A stretch of 64,000 nucleotides of DNA, from NCBI GenBank assembly GCA_028015205.1, contig CM051521.1, forward strand, positions 121,032,614-121,096,613, in the 5' to 3' direction. Source of the stretch: Mytilisepta virgata (lineage: Eukaryota > Mollusca > Bivalvia > Mytilida > Mytilidae). Shown here piece after piece: positions 52,301-61,300 of the stretch. A program made the position numbers and the translations under genes. Under the pieces are notes generated by a model. The model saw nothing but the letters and a program-made list of their open reading frames with translations, was not told the origin of the DNA and did not search any database. Each line of letters starts with the position of its first letter. The stretch's first letter is position 1.

Positions 52301-55300
52301 ACCTAAGTGGAAGCCAAAACATCTGAGAAAACGAAAATCTAAGAGGAAAACAGCATTTATCAGTCCTAGTTCATCATTTAATGAGGAATTTTACAATCCT
52401 GTTAAGGTCAATGTCTTGAACAATAGGGGACTGATGCCACTTCATATTGCAGTCAAGCAATGTTCTGGACAGATCACAGAAATACTGTTAAAATCCAAAG
52501 CTGATGTTAATGCTATTGTAAAAGATAACGATAAGGAAACAACAGCATTGATGATTGCATGTGAAAAGGGAGATAACTATATCATGGACAAACTGCTACA
52601 GTTTAAAGCTTCTGATTATGACAAGAAAGTGTTCAAACATGCCAAACTTAAAAATCCTCAACTTCTTCCAATTTTACTAAAGTATCGCACTGACAAAGAT
52701 AATGAATTCCCGATCAACAAAACAGGTATGAGAAGGGAACATTCAGATAAATTTTCTGGTGACTCAGATAGTTTTGAAAATTATTCATCAGTAAATGTTG
52801 ACTATAAGAAGACTTTTCCCTCATCTGCTGTACACATTAAGTGGCAAGATTTAGAGCATATATCATCCATTGAAGACGAAGACCTTAAATATATTGGCTA
52901 TCACCATAATCCATTAATGGAGACCTTTAACAGCAGATTTGCTCTCTATGCTATCACAAAGGTGGATGTTTCAGGCAATAATCTCGGCATATTATTTCCG
53001 GACAATTTACTACGGTTGCCATCAGTACATGTATTAGATGTATCAAGAAACAGAATTAGTACATTTAGTCCATCTCTTAAGACAGAATGTGAATTTTTAC
53101 AAGAACTGCGATTAGATAATAATAATATTGATGATCTCCCAGCATACATTTTCAAGTTTGACAAGTTAAAAGTTTTATCAGTGGCAAATAACTGCCTAAG
53201 AGAACTTTCACCAGATGTTTGGGTCATGCCTTCATTGATTGTATTGAATATGTCACAGAATAAATTGGCTAATTTACCTCCACCAAATACAGGGATACAA
53301 CTCGCTAGACCTCGAAATCCTAAACTTGAATCGGTGAAATCAGTACCAAGTGTAGACACTGGTTCATACGTTTCAGAAAGCGAAGTTCAGCATTCAACCA
53401 TTTGGTCCACACAATTAAACGTCATGGAGACAGAATTTGATCTCATTAACAATTCTGATCGTCAAAATTCAGGGTTACAGGACTTGAATCTCGCCAACAA
53501 TGAACTTCAGGACATTCCGTCATGGCTTGCCTGCGTGGCTCCATTCCTAGAGAATTTAAATATGTCTCATAATTGGATAACTGGTGTTGGAATGATAAGT
53601 AGTTATCCTCAGCATCTGAAGACTTTGGATCTGAGTAGTAATAGAATTGTCGATACTATTCAGTTTCAGTTCTTCAGCAAGGATTACATCACATGTTACC
53701 ATCCAAAAGTATCATCCAGGTACACCTTTATTGTATTTTCTCATCTCCATCAAAACTGTAATTCCTTGTTTAATATCTTAGAAATAAATGGATTGTGGAC
53801 AAAAATGAAGTACTACTATTTACTATTGATTGGCTAAAAATCATCTTGATAAATGACCAATACAACTGTAGAATTTTGATAAATACTTTTGTAAATACCA
53901 CCCACATGACATTGTATTGAATAAACTAATCCTAAATAGGCACTGATTATTAAATTGTTACTCTTATATTGACTATAGGAAGATTGTGCCTAAACAACCT
54001 TATAAGTAGACTTTCAATGGAACCGTTCATACAAAGGAAACAATTTTTACCAGTAGTTTGAATATAAAATTCTGAAATTCATAAAATCATTATTTTAGAC
54101 AGATGTTAAATGTAATCAAAACAATATAGCATTGTGACATGACTTACATCTATTATTGAAAATAAATCTGTTATTTATTAAAAAAATAATTAAATTGTTT
54201 TAAAACTTTTATTCCATACATAATTGGCCATGTGCCTTTCAATTACTAATTATAAAACTAGTTTTCAAATTTTGAATTCCAGTCTTCGTCCATCATCTCG
54301 TGGAAGCCCAGGACCCAGATCATTTACAAGTTTCACTTACCACTCAGGAAATGCATGCCAACATCAAATGCACACCCTATTAGAACACCTGGATACATTA
54401 AACCTCAGTCACAATGAATTGCTGAAATCTGTTGTTATCACAAAACGAGAGGATAATGATCAGCCTTCATCAGTAGAAAAATCTATAAGGAAGAACAGCT
54501 CTAACAGTAGTGTATGTTGCATTCTTCATTCAAATTTCTACAATCTTATGTTAGATTTATAGTGAATGGAAGCTTTTATTTTTATTTAATGGAAGAAACT
54601 GGCTCAGACTTTTAAATTTAAATGTGATACTGAACAGGTTAAAAGATCAAAGATTTTTTTGTAGATTTAAACACAATTTTTCTGCAGTTTATTGATGTAC
54701 ATGTATTAAACTAGACTAATTCACTCACAAAGAAATAAAAGTTCAAAGGACTGGGGTCACTCTCACAGTGCAACATTAACCAAATGGAAAACATAAAAAC
54801 AAGAGATGTAATGTAATCAGTGAAAAAATAACTTATAGAGAAGTATTTATGGTTTTTTTTTCTCAAAAACTTCAGACAACTTAGTTGGACCTTGTATGTA
54901 CCATGTCATTGAATTTAACCAATTTTAGTGTAAAATTATTTTGTTTCTAGATGAAGAATTTAAGAATTCAAGAAGAAAAAACAAAACGATTACTGTTTCC
55001 TAATCTGACCAGCCTTGACCTGAGTTTTAATAAAAATCTTACAGCAATACCTGCAGAAATAGGAGACCTAAACAGTTTAAAGAGATTATGCTTATCAAAG
55101 TCTGGTATTAGAGAGGTACAGTATTGTCTACCAATATATATTTTAGTTATGGTTTTATTTTAAGCACAACATATAAATTTAAGTTTTTTTTTCTCAGATT
55201 ACTCAATATTTTAGTATGCATTTGTGGAAATTGTGAAAAGGAGACTAAGTGTCTTTGGAATTATCCAACTTTAAACTATAAATCTCCTTCTTCCTGCACC

Positions 55301-58300
55301 AGTAAAAGCAAAGACATAAATAAAACAGACAACAGAAAGGGTGGTTAATGACATACCAATCAACACCATCCTATTAACAGACTTACAGATGAAAAGAACA
55401 CAAACATAGAATCAACAGAGTCAGTCTAACCTGGTACAGATATTTAGCAGTGGTGGGGTTAAACCAGTTTTACGGGTACCCTCCCTCCCTTTTATCTATC
55501 CTGATCCCTTGGTATATACATGTAAAACATTATATAAGCCAGTACAGAATGATTATCAATAATGTGTCCTGCCCATGTTGAAAGCCTTACAATGACATTT
55601 AGATAAAGAACAGCAATATACGAGCTGTTATTTGTTATGTACCATACGTAAATTGAGTTATTTTTCATTGATCCAATTTTCTTGGATGTGGGGAAAAAGC
55701 ATATTCATGGGTTCTTAAATTAGAGGATTTTCAAAATTAAACATAAAAGTGAAAATAATGAAAAGCTGTTGTAATTGCAAAAAGATTTTAATATCAGAAG
55801 ATAATTTAACAGTTTTAGATCTGATAGATTTCCTCTGAAGTGTAATCAATGATCAATTATTATACCCCAGTATAGCGTGGAGTATACTGTTTTACCCTTG
55901 TGGTTCTGTCTGTAACAAAAATTTTTGTCCCACTTTTCTCTGCAACTACTCATCTCAGCCGCAAGATATTTTGTCACAAACCTTCTATAGGTATGCAATA
56001 TTGTGGGATACATTTTGCGACCAAGGCGACATCAACTTCCTGTTTGATGACTTTGTTTATTTTTCAACCTTTTGTTATGAATCATCACATTTATCTCTAC
56101 AACTACTCATAACAGACGCTTGATATTTTGTCACAAGCCTTCCATAGGTACAGCATATTGTGGGATACGTTTTCGGACCATGGCGACGTCAACTTCTTGT
56201 TTCACGACTTCATTTATTTTTTTACCTTAGGCCATTTATTTTTAATAAGTTGGTTTACAGATCGGCCGACACAATTTTGCCGATTTGAAGAAAAAAAAAT
56301 AATATTGAAAAGTTTGGTTTTTTATTACATCCGATCCTCTGAAATCAGCCATCCCAAAAATAAAAATAAATCAAAATCCTTTTTGCATCAAAATTTCAAG
56401 ATTATAATCCAGTTTGTCAAAAAAAAATGGATTATCCATAAATAAAATACTTGTAAACATAATCCAAAAATAAAATCTATTTATAGCCGTTAGTTGATGT
56501 CAATTTCCGAAACAAGTTTTATGAAACGAATTTCCTAATAGAATCCATGCGGCTTTTAAGTTCATTTTGTATGAATATCTTGATTCCGTAAGATATCGAA
56601 TCAAGTCATTTTCTAAATGAAAATGTATGTTGTTATAGTTGACGAGTCGGGAACGGCAAATGATTAAGGTAAAGACAGCAAAAGTCTTAAACTGATCATT
56701 TGCAACCTTTGTATATTTGGCAATATAACCAAGATTGTTCAAAATCAGTCTTCATTGTACATGATTGTCCCTGTTTTTTTTTTGTCCGACCGACCCTATT
56801 TTTTTAAAAAAAAATTGGTAAACCAATTAATTAAAAATAAATGGCCTTATGGTTTTGAATGCAAAATTTTTCATCACACTTTTCTGTGCAATTAATCATC
56901 ACAGCCGCTTGATATTTTGTTACAAGCCTTCTTTATTTTTCAACCCTATCGAAAAGCGTGGGTATCACTAGTGAGCAATGGCTCACAGTACATCTTGTTT
57001 CAACTTATAAATGCATATGACCAATAAGGCTTAATCAAAACATAATATTGTAAGAAGGATTCATTTTTCGTTTGAAACTTAAATTTGTGGATTGATCTGT
57101 CCACAAAATCCATAAAAATTTGTTGTACAACAAATAATAAGTGTTTTACACCACCATATCTCTTCTTTAATTTGTAAAATCATAATTTTATTTCTTTACA
57201 GTTACCTCCCCAACTTGGACGTTTGAAGCAACTTTTGACTTTGGAAATAGAATTGTGCCCTTTAGAAGGACATATACAAGACATTATAAGTAAGAAAGCC
57301 AATTTCAGAACCAGAGATATATTAGGATTTCTACTGTCAGTACTTGAAGAGTAAGTATATTTTTAAGATATTTTTTTATTGGTCTTATTAGCTCACCTGA
57401 CCTGAAAGGTCAAGTGAGCTTTTCTCATCACTTGGCGTCCATCGTCCGTCTCCGTCGTCGTCATCGTCTGTTAACTTTTACAAAAATCTTCTCCTTTGAA
57501 ACTGCTGAGCCAAATGTAACCAAACTTGGCCACAATCATCATTGGGGTATCTAGTTTAAAAAATGTGTCCGACCACCCCGCCTGATAATCAACATGGTCG
57601 CCATGGCTAAAAATAGAACATAGCAGGTAAATGCAGTTTTTGGCTTGTATCTCTGAAATTAAAGTATTTAGAGTAAATTTGACAGGGGGAACAAATGTTC
57701 ATCAGGTCTATCTGCCCTGAAAATTTCAGACGAATCAGACAAGCCGTTGTTGCTGTCCCTGAATTGGTAAATTTTAGTAAATTTTGCAATTTTTGGTTAT
57801 TATCTTAGTGTAAGGGAGGTAATCCAAACACATTTAAAGTAAAATGTTGTGTATGATTCAATTACCTCCCTTACACTGCTTGTAAATTATGTATAAAGAA
57901 ATTACGCACTTTTTCCATAGCTTTAACATTCTTAGAATGTCGCCAAGTTTTTCTTGGAAGAATATTTGAAAATACTACACATGCATTAGGAGCCATGTTC
58001 ATTATAACGTAGAGTGTAAATCTCAAATGAAATAGTAAACTACTGGTTGAACTAAAACCAACATCATTTCCTCCGCAATGAATCACTATCATTTTTGGAA
58101 TTCCAACTGCCATTATCATACCATGCATTATTGATACTAAAGAATACCAGTGCAAACCTGGCATACCAGCCCATAAAAAATTTAAACCGTATTTATGGAA
58201 TCCTAAATCTTTCCCTGTTGGTCGAGTTTAGTGTGATGTTCAGCATTTTTAATAATAGATGATCCAATTATCCATATATTATTTGCCCCTGAAACGAATT

Positions 58301-61300
58301 GAAATTCATACTAAACAAAACGACGAAATGTATTAGTTTTCCATCTCATCATAATCTTAATATCGTCGTCTGTTTTACCCATTAGAGCTGTGATAGTAGC
58401 AGCTCTTATACGAAATGAGTGGGTATTATAACAATCAGGGTCAATACCCGAAAACTTTAATGCAGACTTTTATAACACTGAACAAACTTGATAACAAGCA
58501 ATAATGCACTAAAAAGCTCATTTAGTTTAATTGGAGTATATCCTAACTTCCACACATTGTAACGAAATAAACTTTGATCTGAAAAATTAAGAATTTATCA
58601 ACTAAAATGATTGGTTGGCAACAAAGGAGGGCGAATATTGGAAAATTGTCCAACAGGATTTCTTTGAACAGGCATAGATTTAAAGTTTGGCTTTCTACCA
58701 TTCTGAAAGTTATTTCCATGTCTGAAAGTACCACAAATTACAGCAGGGTGTACACTGCCACACTTGATGCAAGAATGTTTATAAAAACAATTATTCCTGT
58801 AACATGCCCTTTTGAAATTATAATCAAAACATGGCTTTTGACGTGGTGTAAAGCTAGGATTATTGCCTAAAGATCCTTTTGCAACAAATCTCAACCATAA
58901 GTTGCCATCTATTTTAGACCAAGACCTTGTTTGATTATATGCCATTCTTAATCTGAATTGTTGGTCGTATTGATATACCCTGTTGAATGGGGCATCTAAA
59001 GACTTATTTATTTAGGCCATTTATTTTTAATTAGTTGGTTTACGGATCCGCTGACCCGATTTTGCCCATTTGAAGAAAAAAAATAAAATTGAAAATTTTG
59101 GTTTTTTATTACCGCCGACCCTCTGATATCAGCCATCCTAAAAATAAAAATAAATTAAAATCCTTTTGCATCAAAATTTCATAAAAGATGATGTTCCAAT
59201 TCGTCTAAAAATAGATTATTCATTAATAAAATACTTGCAAACATGATCAAAAAAAAAATCTATTTATAGCCGTTAGTTGATACCAATTTCCGAAACAAGT
59301 TTTATGAAATGAATTTCCTATTACAATCAATGCGGCTTTTAAGTTCGTTTTGTATGAATATCTTGATTCCGTAAGATATCGAATCCACTCATTTTATCTT
59401 GTTGTAGTTGACGAGTCGGATCCCGTAAAAAGGGAATGGTCTACTAAACAACGCCTTTCAAAATAGATGTTCTGACATTTGGGTTTCAAATCTTTGCAAC
59501 CTTTGTATATTTGGCAATATAACCAAGATTGTTCAAAAGTACAGGATTTGCCCTCTTTTTTTTCTTTTTTTTTTTGACCGACCGACCCTATTTTTAAAAA
59601 AAAAAATCCGTAAACCAATTAATTAAAAATAAAAGGCCTTATAGTGGATTGAGAAATAACTTATACTAATCCCTCTCCACTTGGCGGGTGCGAGAGCGGC
59701 CATGTAGTGGCATTTTGGCCTACTCTTTTTCAACATCTACAGAAGAGTCTTAAGCGTGCTTAACATGGGACAGCCATTTTTCGTCTCCATCCGACGGACT
59801 AGCATCGTTTATCAAGACCATTCTCACAAATGATTTCGATAGGACGTCGCAAATTTGATTCCTGAAATTTTCATCCCGAAGGGGAACCGAACCATGTACC
59901 TCTGGCTTCGTAGTACGATGTGCTAACCACTACACCACGGCGTTTTAGAACAAAAATTTTATTAAACATCACATTATGCCATATTTTGCACACTTGTACG
60001 TGTTAAAGAAAAATTCTGAAAATTTAATGTTGTGTTGATGCATGTAATATGCTAACAAATTGCATACAAAATCAAATAAACGATACCCAAAAATTATACA
60101 TTTACTTGCGTTTAAGTTCCAGATGTTGAAATTTAATTACTGTTGGTGTGTACATGTTTGATTTGTATAAGGTTCACGTTCACCATATGTTTTCATACCC
60201 GGCGGTATACGAAAATTGAGATCTATGTATACATCAATTAAGTATAACATATCTCAAATAAGCATTAATAAGCAATGGCTGTTTTTAGTTTTGCCGAAGT
60301 AATCATTTATGTTCATTTCATAATTCATATCCTCTTGTATAGATACTACAATGGCGTACAGGTACATTTGATGTATTGTATATTTAGGAGTAATAAGAAC
60401 AGCACGTGTATGCAACATATGGAACTCTCGCTATTGTACCTTACAGTTTATCTTTTCCGTTGGTTGTATTCGAGTGTAAATTTGCAAAATAATTAATTAG
60501 ACATCATTACGCTGAATGTAACAATAAAATTCTAACTGTAATTGTCTTTTTGAAGCTTTATTATGAATAAGAATATCTTAACACTCAAAATTTAAATAAG
60601 AATAACATTCACGAGAAATATGCTCAAAGGAACTTAAAGAACTTTGAGAAACTAAAAAACAACGAATCATTGTAATGTACGATAAAATTGAAAGCTGATT
60701 TACAATGTAAAAATTTTTTAACAAATAAAAAACTAGGTAAAAAGTAAAAATTAAGAGCAAACTTATCTTTTCAAAGCTGGCAATGGTAAGTATCTTTTTA
60801 ATGTGTTTCCTCTCCAACGTCTGATGAAGTAATGTAAAACTACTCATACACCAGTATATATCACCCACAGACCTGTTTACCACTACGATTTTGGCGTAGT
60901 TTCTACGATTTTTTGTACTCAAATTACGCTCTACGCCCAAATAGGTCATTTCTACGCTTTCAAAGATGTTACAGTAAAAAAAATCGGCAGTATGTAATTT
61001 TGTGTCTAAAGGAAGTTATCCGAACGCAAAACGGAGTCTTTGTCTTTTACGCGCTTGATAATGAATATATAAGTATGTATTACAAACGCTCTGGTGATCG
61101 TTGACTGTCAAGTTTGACACATGGCGCGATCATTATTGTGATGCCAGACATATTTCAAAACGCAAATACGAGCAAGAGGTCAGAGAACATATTTTTTTTT
61201 ATGTTTGGACCAAGGACAGACCATGGTTGTATCTTTGAATTTACAAGAGAATGACTTAATAAAATTTAGGAAGAAAACATATATCATTATTGTGTTCAAT

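Noticed and set aside
55900..56445. Open frames of 70 and 105 residues
   Set aside because: They lie in the family C tandem repeats and the Harbinger MITE.
59880..59943. tRNA gene on the minus strand
   Set aside because: The boxes look tRNA-like, but the arms pair poorly and a long body follows, so a SINE is the better reading.
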